64,000 nucleotides of DNA, taken from NCBI GenBank assembly GCA_016707445.1, contig JADJHR010000007.1:243183-307182 (forward strand). The letters run 5' to 3'. The position numbers and the translations under genes were made by a program. Origin of the DNA: Rubrivivax sp. GTDB taxonomy: Bacteria > Pseudomonadota > Gammaproteobacteria > Burkholderiales > Burkholderiaceae_C. Shown piece after piece: positions 9,956 through 17,125 of this stretch (its first letter is position 1; each line of letters begins with the position of its first letter). Below the pieces are notes generated by a model. It made no database searches. It saw only the letters and a list, made by a program, of their open reading frames with translations, and was not told where the DNA came from.

Positions 9956-11230
9956 ATGCTTTATCAAATCTACGAAACGCAACGCGCCCTGATGGCGCCC
10001 TTCTCTGAGTTCGCCAGCGCTTCGGCCAAGCTCTACGACCATCCGCTGTCGCCGTTTGCGCATACGCCCTGGGCACAACGCGTTTCGGCCAGCTACGACC
10101 TGCTGCATCGATTGGCCAAGGAGTACGAGAAACCGCCCTTCGGCATCTCCACGGCCACCGTCAACGGGGTCGAGGTCGCGGTGCAGGAGCAAGTGCGCCT
10201 CAACAAGCCCTTCTGCCGACTGCTGCGCTTCAAGCGCTTTACCGACAACCCGAAGGCACTCGACGTGATGAAGTTGCAGCCCACCGTGCTGGTGGTGGCG
10301 CCGCTGTCGGGTCACCATGCCACGCTGCTGCGTGACACCATCAAGAGCCTGCTGCATGATCACAAGGTGTACATCACCGACTGGACCGATGCGCGCATGG
10401 TGCCGCTGGACGCCGGGCCCTTCCACCTCGACGACTATGTCGCCTATGTGCAGGAGTTCATTCGTCACATTGGCCCGCACGTGCACGTGATCTCGGTCTG
10501 CCAGCCCACGGTACCGGTGCTGGCTGCCGTGTCCCTGCTGGCCAGTGGCGGCGAAGTCACACCGCGCAGCATGACCATGATGGGCGGCCCGATCGACGCA
10601 CGGCGCTGTCCCACCTCGGTCAACAACCTGGCGACGAACAAGAGCCACGGCTGGTTCGAGAACACCGTGATCTACCGCGTGCCGCCGAACTTCCCGGGTG
10701 CGGGCCGCCGCGTCTACCCTGGCTTCTTCCAGCACACCGGCTTCGTGGCGATGAACCCTGATCGCCACGTGAGTTCGCACTACGACTACTTTCGCGACCT
10801 GGTCCGCGGTGACGGGGAAAGCGCCGAAGCCCATCGGCAGTTCTACGACGAATACAACGCCGTGCTCGACATGCCGGCCGAGTACTACCTCGACACCATC
10901 AAGACCGTGTTCCAGGACTTCGCGCTGGTGAACGGCACCTGGCAGGTCAACGGCACACTGGTGCGTCCGCAGGACATCAAGGCCACGGCCCTGCTCACCA
11001 TCGAAGGTGAGCTCGACGACATCTCGGGCGCCGGGCAGACGCGCGCGGCCCACGACCTGTGCACTGGCATTCCCGAGGACAAGCATTTTCACTATGACGT
11101 GCTGGGTGCCGGCCATTACGGCATCTTCTCGGGCCGTCGCTGGCGCGAAAAGGTCTACCCCGAAGTGATGCGATTCGTCGCCAGCCAAAACGGGGGCCGG
11201 CGCCCACGCGGCAGTCGACGCGCCGCGTGA
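9956..11230 (+). CDS. phaZ: Intracellular polyhydroxybutyrate depolymerase
   Basis: PhaZ attacks the native polyester granules inside the cell and releases hydroxybutyrate units when carbon is needed. The 424-residue protein has the alpha/beta-hydrolase nucleophile elbow with cysteine in place of serine (SVCQPT, C182), as in the Ralstonia-type intracellular depolymerases, and a late histidine in GAGHYGIFSG. The start at 9956 was chosen because GGAG lies 6 bases before it and MLYQIYETQR is where the family begins. It stands alone behind a PhaR-like site. Its presence implies that the organism stores PHB, although no synthase gene is in this window. Confidence 0.95.
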   Translation: MLYQIYETQRALMAPFSEFASASAKLYDHPLSPFAHTPWAQRVSASYDLLHRLAKEYEKPPFGISTATVNGVEVAVQEQVRLNKPFCRLLRFKRFTDNPKALDVMKLQPTVLVVAPLSGHHATLLRDTIKSLLHDHKVYITDWTDARMVPLDAGPFHLDDYVAYVQEFIRHIGPHVHVISVCQPTVPVLAAVSLLASGGEVTPRSMTMMGGPIDARRCPTSVNNLATNKSHGWFENTVIYRVPPNFPGAGRRVYPGFFQHTGFVAMNPDRHVSSHYDYFRDLVRGDGESAEAHRQFYDEYNAVLDMPAEYYLDTIKTVFQDFALVNGTWQVNGTLVRPQDIKATALLTIEGELDDISGAGQTRAAHDLCTGIPEDKHFHYDVLGAGHYGIFSGRRWREKVYPEVMRFVASQNGGRRPRGSRRAA

Positions 11231-11253
11231 AGTGAAAGCGCGGTGAACTCCCG

Positions 11254-11946
11254 GTGCCCGGCACCGACCCCGTTGCGCTGAAGCCGTCGATCGAGGCCCT
11301 CGACGGCGCCTTGCCGCAGACGCAATGCACGCGCTGCGGCTACGCCGACTGCAGGGCCTACGCCCAGGCCATGGCACAGGGCGAGGCCGCCATCAACCGC
11401 TGCCCGCCCGGCGGGGCCGAGGGCATCGTCCGGCTTTCGCAGATTACTAACCTGCCCGTGCAGGCGCTGGACCCGGCATGTGGTCACGAGGGCCCGCGCG
11501 CGCTGGCCGTGATCGACGAGGCTTGGTGCATCGGCTGCACGCTGTGCATCAAGGCCTGCCCGGTGGACTGCATCGTGGGTGCGTCCAAACGCATGCACAC
11601 CGTGATCGACGAGCAATGTACCGGCTGCGAACTGTGCGTGCCGGCATGCCCGGTCGATTGCATCGCGATGCTGCCCATCACCGACCCACACACGGGCTGG
11701 CAGGCCTGGAGCCCGGCGCTGGCCGAGGCCTCACGCGAGCGCTATGACTTCCACCGGTTGCGCACCGAACGCGATCGACGCGAGAACGACGAGCGGCTGG
11801 CGGCCAGGGCCGCGGCCAGGCTGGCCGACCTGCCCGCCCACACGCAGCACACCGATCCGGCACTGATCGAGCGCAAGCGTGCGGTGATCGAGTCGGCCTT
11901 GCTGCGGGCCCGTACACGGCGCGATGACCAGGACTCGGGCCGATGA
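11254..11946 (+). CDS. RnfB-like ferredoxin (electron transport complex subunit B type)
   Basis: This 230-residue iron-sulfur protein has an N-terminal RnfB-type 4Fe-4S motif (CTRCGYADC followed by CPPGG) and two ferredoxin clusters (CIGCTLCIKACPVDC and CTGCELCVPACPVDC). It lacks the N-terminal membrane helix of true RnfB, and no rnfA, C, D, G or E neighbours exist here. This is the stand-alone form common in Burkholderiales. The start is a GTG at 11254. The C-terminal 90 residues are charged and helical, of unknown role. The stop overlaps the nth start as ATGA, which suggests that it serves Nth, perhaps supplying electrons or clusters; this last point is inference. Confidence 0.88.
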   Translation: MPGTDPVALKPSIEALDGALPQTQCTRCGYADCRAYAQAMAQGEAAINRCPPGGAEGIVRLSQITNLPVQALDPACGHEGPRALAVIDEAWCIGCTLCIKACPVDCIVGASKRMHTVIDEQCTGCELCVPACPVDCIAMLPITDPHTGWQAWSPALAEASRERYDFHRLRTERDRRENDERLAARAAARLADLPAHTQHTDPALIERKRAVIESALLRARTRRDDQDSGR

Positions 11947-12611
11947 GCGACGACGACATCGAATCATTCTTCGCCACGCTGGCGGCGGCCAACCCGCAGC
12001 CGCAGACCGAGCTCGAGTACAGCAGCGTGTTCGAACTGCTGGCGGCCGTACTGCTGTCGGCCCAGGCCACCGACGTCAGTGTCAACAAGGCCACACGCCG
12101 CTTGTTCGCGCTGGCGCCGTCGCCGCAGGCCATGCTCGAGCTCGGACTCGAGCGCGTGACCGACCTCATCCGCAGCATCGGCCTGTTTCGGACCAAGGCA
12201 CGCAACCTGCTGGCGACCTGCACCATCCTGGTCGAACAGCACGCTGGTCAGGTGCCGCGCACGCGCGAGGCGCTGCAGGCCCTGCCCGGCGTCGGCCGCA
12301 AGACCGCCAACGTGGTGCTCAACGTCGCCTTCGGCGAGCCGACGATGGCGGTCGACACGCACATCTTCCGCGTCGCCAACCGCACGGGGCTGACGCCGGG
12401 ACGAACGCCGCTGGAGGTCGAGATCGGGCTGCTGGCCCGTGTGCCCGCGCGCTACCACGTCGACGCGCACCACTGGCTGATCCTGCACGGGCGCTACGTG
12501 TGCGTGGCGCGGGCCCCGCACTGCAGCCGTTGCGCCGTTCGGCCCTGGTGTGACCATGGACGACACCTACAATCGAGCGCAAGTCCCCACGGCCATCCGG
12601 ACCGACCATGA
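11943..12611 (+). CDS. nth: Endonuclease III (DNA glycosylase/AP lyase)
   Basis: Nth removes oxidised pyrimidines from DNA and cleaves the abasic site in base excision repair. The catalytic residues are at the same numbers as in E. coli: K120 in the helix-hairpin-helix LPGVGRKTANV and D138 in AVDTHIFR. The C-terminal [4Fe-4S] loop has the spacing C-x6-C-x2-C-x5-C (CVARAPHCSRCAVRPWC). The product is 222 residues, about ten longer than usual, because the tail runs on past the cluster. It overlaps the RnfB-like gene upstream and the small coiled-coil gene downstream, both by ATGA. Confidence 0.96.
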   Translation: MSDDDIESFFATLAAANPQPQTELEYSSVFELLAAVLLSAQATDVSVNKATRRLFALAPSPQAMLELGLERVTDLIRSIGLFRTKARNLLATCTILVEQHAGQVPRTREALQALPGVGRKTANVVLNVAFGEPTMAVDTHIFRVANRTGLTPGRTPLEVEIGLLARVPARYHVDAHHWLILHGRYVCVARAPHCSRCAVRPWCDHGRHLQSSASPHGHPDRP

Positions 12612-12823
12612 CCAAGCTGCATGTCCTTGCCGAGCGCGTCGATCGTCTGGTGCTGCGCCACGAGGAACTCAAGCGCACCAGCCAGTTGATCGAGCAGCAG
12701 CTGCAAGCCGTGAGCGCCGAGCGCGACAGCCTGAAGTCGCGCCTGGCCGCGGCCCGGGCACGCATCGATGCGCTGTTGGCGCGGCTGCCGACTGATAGCA
12801 GCAGCACGGAGAGCCGGCCATGA
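12608..12823 (+). CDS. Small coiled-coil protein upstream of zapA (ZapB-like)
   Basis: This 71-residue protein is almost entirely a heptad-patterned coiled coil (residues about 5-62, VLAERVDRLVLRHEELKRTS...), followed by a short polar tail. Proteins of this size and shape are found next to zapA across proteobacteria (TIGR02449-like), and they resemble ZapB in build though not clearly in sequence. It overlaps nth and zapA by 4 bases at each end, so the three are translated together. A role in Z-ring cross-linking with ZapA is inferred from position only. Confidence 0.8.
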   Translation: MTKLHVLAERVDRLVLRHEELKRTSQLIEQQLQAVSAERDSLKSRLAAARARIDALLARLPTDSSSTESRP

Positions 12824-13143
12824 AACAGGTCGAGGTCACGATCATGGGGCATGGCTACATCCTGGGCTGCCCGGACGGCGGTGAAACCATGCTGACGCAG
12901 GCAGTGGCCAGCGTGGACAAGGAGATGTCCAACATTCGCGACAGCGGCAAGGTCAAGGCGCGCGAACGCATTGCGGTGTTGGCCGCGCTGAATCTGGCCT
13001 ACCAGTTGGCCGAGGTCTCGGCCCGACTCCCGTTGACGACGCGGACCGCTGGCACCGACGAGATGCCCGCGCGGGACGTCGACCTCGAGGGCCTGTTGCA
13101 GCGCGTCGACGCCGCGCTGGGCGACGACGGTCAGTTGCTGTGA
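12820..13143 (+). CDS. zapA: Cell division protein ZapA
   Basis: ZapA binds FtsZ and bundles its filaments at mid-cell. The 107-residue protein has the family's N-terminal beta strand (QVEVTIMGHGYILGCPDG), the central helix with the conserved 'KVKARERIAVLAALNLAYQL', and a C-terminal helix that forms the antiparallel tetramer stalk. It is the last gene of the overlapping operon that begins with the RnfB-like gene. The 6S RNA gene begins 58 bases downstream, the classical zapA-ssrS arrangement. Confidence 0.93.
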   Translation: MKQVEVTIMGHGYILGCPDGGETMLTQAVASVDKEMSNIRDSGKVKARERIAVLAALNLAYQLAEVSARLPLTTRTAGTDEMPARDVDLEGLLQRVDAALGDDGQLL

Positions 13144-13188
13144 CTTCGGGCACGACGCCCGACCTCCGTCAGCACGACAACCGGGCAC

Positions 13189-13194
13189 TAGAAT
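13189..13194 (+). promoter_or_regulatory. -10 element of the 6S RNA gene
   Basis: TAGAAT lies 7 bases before the inferred 5' end of the 6S RNA. A -35 element is poor (CCGTCA at 13166-13171 with a 17-base spacer). The placement agrees with the folded ends of the RNA, which is the main support. Confidence 0.5.
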
Positions 13195-13200
13195 GGCTTC

Positions 13201-13377
13201 GTCCGTCGTGTGTGCGCGGGTGTTAATTTCCTGAACCGATGCTCATTGAGCAAGGGCTTGGAACATCGCTCGGTTGGTGTGAGCGTCTCGCGTCAGATGA
13301 ACCCGAAACCTTGCTGACCTCGCCCACCTGAACTTCGCTAAGGTTCGGGGATGCGGCCCGCGGCGCACGGCGGACAC
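13201..13377 (+). ncRNA. ssrS: 6S RNA
   Basis: 6S RNA mimics an open promoter and sequesters the housekeeping RNA polymerase holoenzyme in stationary phase. The 5' end (GTCCGTCGTGTGTGCGCGGG, 13201-13220) pairs with the 3' end (CCCGCGGCGCACGGCGGAC, about 13357-13375) to form the closing stem. Conserved blocks are CCTGAACCGATG at the start of the 5' bubble strand, CGGTTGGTG, and the 3' run GACCTCGCCCACCTGAACTTCG...AAGGTTCGGGGATGCGG. The length of about 176 nt and the location after zapA fit the family. The downstream gene here is an EVE-domain protein, whereas in enterics it is the folate gene ygfA. Exact ends are estimates. Confidence 0.9.
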
Positions 13378-13415
13378 CTTTCCAACCGCTACTTTCTGTG
13401 TTCCCGCCCCGCCCC

Positions 13416-13880
<465 letters not shown>

Positions 13881-13893
13881 ACCACGGGCTGCC

Positions 13894-14712
13894 ATGATCG
13901 ATCTGGGTTGGCCGCTGGTGGCCGAACTGCTGCTGCTGGGCACCGTCACCGGCTTCATGGCCGGGCTGTTGGGGGTGGGCGGCGGCATGATGATGGTGCC
14001 CTTCATGACCTGGATCCTGTCTTCGCGCGGGGTCGAGCCCGGCCTGGCGGTGAAGATGGCCATCGCCACGTCGATGGCCACCATCCTGTTCACGTCCATG
14101 TCGAGCGTGCGCGCCCACCACGCACGGGGTGCGGTTCGCTGGGACCTGCTGCGATCGCTGGCCCCCGGCATCGTCATCGGCGGCCTGCTGTCGGGCGCCG
14201 GACTGTTCGCCGTCCTCAAGGGCCGAGGTCTGGCACTGTTCTTTGCCGTCTTTGTCGGCTTCTCGGCACTGCAGTTGCTGCTCGACCGCAAACCCGCGCC
14301 AACGCGACAGATGCCGGGCGCCATCGGCCAGACTGCGGTGGGCGGCGTGATCGGCCTGCTGTCGGGTCTGGTCGGTGCCGGCGGCGCGTTCATGTCGGTG
14401 CCATTCATGATCTGGTGCAACGTGCCGATCCGCCAGGCCGTGGGCACCAGCGCCGCACTGGGATTCCCGATCGCCCTGGCCAATACGCTGGGCTACCTGA
14501 TTGCCGGTCGCTCGGTGCCGGCGGCGCTGCCTGGAGCGATCGGCTATCTGTACCTGCCGGCCCTGGCCATCATCGCGGCGGCGAGCGTCACGCTGGCGCC
14601 GCTGGGGGCACGGGTGGCACACGGCACCGACACGGCCAAGCTCAAGCGGGTGTTCGCGCTGTTGCTGTTCGGCCTGGCGGCCTACATGCTCCACACATCA
14701 CGCAGCGCCTGA
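13894..14712 (+). CDS. TauE/SafE-family membrane permease
   Basis: This is a 272-residue integral inner-membrane protein with about eight hydrophobic segments. The TauE/SafE signature of Gly-rich motifs appears twice, once per half (GFMAGLLGVGGGMMMVPFM near residues 20-38, and GLLSGLVGAGGAFMSVPFM near 152-170). Family members export sulfite, sulfoacetate or related anions, but the substrate cannot be assigned from the sequence. It starts 13 bases after the EVE gene and may be cotranscribed. The following gene is convergent. Confidence 0.88.
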   Translation: MIDLGWPLVAELLLLGTVTGFMAGLLGVGGGMMMVPFMTWILSSRGVEPGLAVKMAIATSMATILFTSMSSVRAHHARGAVRWDLLRSLAPGIVIGGLLSGAGLFAVLKGRGLALFFAVFVGFSALQLLLDRKPAPTRQMPGAIGQTAVGGVIGLLSGLVGAGGAFMSVPFMIWCNVPIRQAVGTSAALGFPIALANTLGYLIAGRSVPAALPGAIGYLYLPALAIIAAASVTLAPLGARVAHGTDTAKLKRVFALLLFGLAAYMLHTSRSA

Positions 14713-14732
14713 ACGGGCGCAAGGCTCAAGGT

Positions 14733-15725
14733 TCAAGGCCGGACCAGCGGGATGCTGGCCAGCGTGACATGGTTGCCACCACGGCGCCGGGCTTCGGCCA
14801 ACGCGGCGTCGCAGGCGTCGCGCAGTTCGTCCAGTGTCTGCGCGGTATGCGGATAGCTGGCCACGCCCATCGCAACACTGAACCCCAGCTCACGGCCATC
14901 GAGCAGCACGATCTGCGTCGCGCAGCGCCGCCGCAGGCCTTCCATGCGCGAGTGCGCCGTGGCCAGACCCACACCCGAGAGCAGCACCGCAAAACGGTTG
15001 TCGTCGTAGCGGCACGACGCGTCCATCGCCCGTGTGCCCCCGCGCAGCAGACGACCCAGCGCCTCGAGCACATGCTGGCGCGCAGGCTCTCCCAAGGCCT
15101 GCACGGCGTCGGTGGCCGGATCGAGCTCGATCAGCACGAGTGCAAACTCGCGATGCTCGCGCGTCGACAGATCGGCCTCGCGGCGCAGCTGGTCTTCGAA
15201 GTGCGTCCGCGTGTACAGGCCCGACGCCGAGTCGCGCAGCGCCTGATCGGCCAGCTCACGTCGCAGCTCCGCATTCGCGCGTTGCTGCTGCTCCAGCTGC
15301 TCGAGTGCCATGCGCAACTGCTGTTCGCGCTGGTTCGCCTGCGCCCGGTCGAGCCACAGACTGCCCAGCAGTTCACCCGCGCCGGCGCGCAGCACGGCAA
15401 AGTCCCGGCTCTGGCCCTGCCATTCGAGGCGATGCTCGCTCCACAACGGTGCCTGCTGCGCCAGCGCGGTCTGCTCGGCAGCGCGCAACGCGGTGGCTGT
15501 GACTGCATCGAACAGCTCGCTGTCCAGTCTTCCGATCAGCTCGGCCGCAGGGCGGCCGAAGAAACGCGCCATCGCCGCATCGACATGCAGGTAGCGACCC
15601 GATGTCGCGTCCTTGACCGCGAGCAGACCGCCCTCGGCGTGCAGCCACGTGGTCAGCAACCGGGTCGACAAGGTTTGGTTGACCGGGTCTGGTGCGAGCT
15701 CTGCACCGTCGCTGGGGGCTGTCAT
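14733..15725 (-). CDS. PAS-GGDEF protein with a degenerate GGDEF site
   Basis: The 330-residue protein has a PAS-like domain (residues about 25-130: LLAVKDATSGRYLHVDAAMARFFGRPAAEL), a glutamine-rich coiled coil (about 130-165), and a diguanylate-cyclase fold beginning at DSASGLYTRTHFEDQL. The signature loop reads DDNRF (241-245) where active enzymes have GGDEF, and no RxxD inhibitory site precedes it. Synthesis of cyclic-di-GMP is therefore unlikely, and a sensory or GTP-binding role is more plausible. The start at 15725 (MTAPSDGAEL) was preferred to a longer frame that runs into the intergenic region. It is convergent with the TauE gene and divergent from rpsU. Confidence 0.85.
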   Translation of the reverse strand: MTAPSDGAELAPDPVNQTLSTRLLTTWLHAEGGLLAVKDATSGRYLHVDAAMARFFGRPAAELIGRLDSELFDAVTATALRAAEQTALAQQAPLWSEHRLEWQGQSRDFAVLRAGAGELLGSLWLDRAQANQREQQLRMALEQLEQQQRANAELRRELADQALRDSASGLYTRTHFEDQLRREADLSTREHREFALVLIELDPATDAVQALGEPARQHVLEALGRLLRGGTRAMDASCRYDDNRFAVLLSGVGLATAHSRMEGLRRRCATQIVLLDGRELGFSVAMGVASYPHTAQTLDELRDACDAALAEARRRGGNHVTLASIPLVRP

Positions 15726-15825
15726 GGCGGCAAGCTTAGTGCAAGTCGGCTGCCGGCTGAACCGCAAAGCGCAAACCCGGTGCCTCCCTGATCGACGGGC
15801 ACGCAAAGGCTTGCATCGACGCCTC

Positions 15826-15855
15826 TTGGCGGTCCCTGAAATTTCACGCTAGAAT
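15826..15855 (+). promoter_or_regulatory. Probable sigma-70 promoter of rpsU
   Basis: TTGGCG (15826-15831) and TAGAAT (15850-15855) are separated by 18 bases. Transcription would begin near 15862 and give a leader of about 137 nt before rpsU. The leader contains a hairpin, CAGCGC-GGTA-GCGCTG (15922-15937). Confidence 0.55.
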
Positions 15856-15998
15856 CATGGTCTTTGCTGGCAACACCCACGCGTGTCGATCGCCGAGCGA
15901 ACTGGGCCCGGAGTGTCGGCGCAGCGCGGTAGCGCTGGATCGAACAGGGCCTACGTCCTTGACGACACCGAGCGCCAACCACTGGAACCCCTTCCTGC

Positions 15999-16211
15999 AT
16001 GACCACGATTCGCGTCAAAGAAAACGAGCCGTTCGACGTCGCCCTGCGCCGCTTCAAGCGCACCATCGAAAAGATCGGCCTGCTGACCGAGCTGCGCGCA
16101 CGCGAGTTCTACGAAAAGCCCACCTCCGAGCGCAAGCGCAAGAAAGCGGCCGCCGTCAAGCGCCACTTCAAGCGGGTGCGCAGCATGCAGCTGCCGAAAA
16201 AACTGTACTGA
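15999..16211 (+). CDS. rpsU: 30S ribosomal protein S21
   Basis: S21 is a small basic protein of the 30S subunit platform that helps base pairing between the mRNA leader and the anti-Shine-Dalgarno of 16S rRNA. The 70 residues begin MTTIRVKENE and carry the family blocks FDVALRRFKR and the highly basic RKRKKAAAVKRH. The length is standard. It has its own promoter and is followed by a strong terminator and then yqeY, the usual order in this group; dnaG and rpoD, which often follow, are not here. Confidence 0.98.
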   Translation: MTTIRVKENEPFDVALRRFKRTIEKIGLLTELRAREFYEKPTSERKRKKAAAVKRHFKRVRSMQLPKKLY

Positions 16212-16236
16212 GCCGGCGTCTGCCCTGAACCCGGAT

Positions 16237-16274
16237 CGAAGCCCGCGCGGGCGACCGCGGCGGGCTTCGTCATT
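16237..16274 (+). terminator. Intrinsic terminator after rpsU
   Basis: CGAAGCCCGC (16237-16246) and GCGGGCTTCG (16260-16269) form a perfect 10-bp GC-rich stem, followed by TCATTT. The 13-base loop is itself GC-rich. It separates the abundant rpsU message from yqeY and probably allows partial read-through. Confidence 0.75.
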
Positions 16275-16301
16275 TGCCGCAGCCCTTGTACGATCCTCAG
16301 C

Positions 16302-16748
16302 ATGAGCCTCAAAGACCGCATCACCGAAGACATGAAGGCCGCAATGCGCGCCAGGGACAGCGCTCGACTGCTGGCGATCCGCATGCTGCTTGCGGCCTGC
16401 AAACAGCGCGAAGTCGATGAACGCATCGTGCTCGACGACACCGCCGTGGTCGGCATCGTCGACAAGCTGATCAAGCAGCGCAAGGACTCGATCACGGCCT
16501 TTCAGCAAGCTGGCCGCACCGACCTGGTCGACAAGGAGACCGCCGAACTCAAGGTGCTTGAGACCTACCTGCCGGCACGGCTGTCGGCCGAAGAAATCGA
16601 GTCCGAAGTTCAGGCGCTGGTGGCTGAACTGGGCGCCGCCGGCCCCGCCGACATGGGCCGGGCCATGGCCGCGGCCAAGTCCCGTCTCGCCGGCAAGGCC
16701 GACATGGGCCTGGTCTCGGCGGCGGTGAAAGCGGCGCTGTCTCGCTGA
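16302..16748 (+). CDS. GatB/YqeY domain-containing protein
   Basis: This 148-residue protein matches the stand-alone YqeY family, which is related to the tRNA-binding tail domain of the amidotransferase subunit GatB. It opens with MSLKDRITEDMKAAMRARD and carries the conserved LEAYLP-like motif here as LETYLPARLS. The two helical subdomains and the C-terminal 'DMGLVSAAVKAAL' are intact. The family is usually found next to rpsU, as here. The cellular role is not established; tRNA or tRNA-synthetase association is only inferred from the domain. Confidence 0.93.
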   Translation: MSLKDRITEDMKAAMRARDSARLLAIRMLLAACKQREVDERIVLDDTAVVGIVDKLIKQRKDSITAFQQAGRTDLVDKETAELKVLETYLPARLSAEEIESEVQALVAELGAAGPADMGRAMAAAKSRLAGKADMGLVSAAVKAALSR

Positions 16749-16759
16749 AGCTGAAGCGG

Positions 16760-17104
16760 ATGAGCGCCCTGCCTATGCGCGCGATCGCGGCCGACGTCTG
16801 CGTGGCGCCGCAACTCGACCCGATGGCGATGGCCGAAGCGGCCCGGCTGGGGTTTCGCAGCGTCGTCAACAACCGACCAGACTTCGAGCACGGCCTCGAC
16901 CAGCCGACCAGCGCACAGATCGAGGCGGCAGCGCACGCGGCCGGACTCGAATACCGGCACCTGCCGGTCAGCGGCGCCCATCAGACGCTGAACGACGCCG
17001 CGGCGATGGCCCAGTTGCTGGCGGAACTGCCCCGGCCCCTCTTGCTGTTCTGCCGTTCGGGTGCTCGCTCGACCCGGTTGTTCCAACTGGCCAGCGCGCT
17101 CTAG
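16760..17104 (+). CDS. TIGR01244-type phosphatase/sulfurtransferase domain protein
   Basis: The 114-residue protein matches the small dual-specificity-phosphatase-like family (TIGR01244, related to the N-terminal domain of Blh), with the fold marker GFRSVVNNRPD. Its active-site loop is FCRSGARS, giving C98 and R103. This is a C-x4-R spacing, which resembles rhodaneses more than classical C-x5-R phosphatases, so sulfur transfer is as plausible as dephosphorylation. It starts 11 bases after yqeY and ends convergently with pmbA. Confidence 0.85.
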   Translation: MSALPMRAIAADVCVAPQLDPMAMAEAARLGFRSVVNNRPDFEHGLDQPTSAQIEAAAHAAGLEYRHLPVSGAHQTLNDAAAMAQLLAELPRPLLLFCRSGARSTRLFQLASAL

Positions 17105-17125
17105 TCGAGTGGCCGCTGGTCGCGC

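Noticed and set aside
15857..16228. Upstream open frame in the rpsU leader that runs through rpsU
   Set aside because: It is out of frame with rpsU, lacks a ribosome binding site, and codes for low-complexity sequence.
16760..17104. Classical C-x5-R tyrosine phosphatase call
   Set aside because: The loop is CRSGAR, a C-x4-R spacing, so the TIGR01244/rhodanese-like family was used instead.
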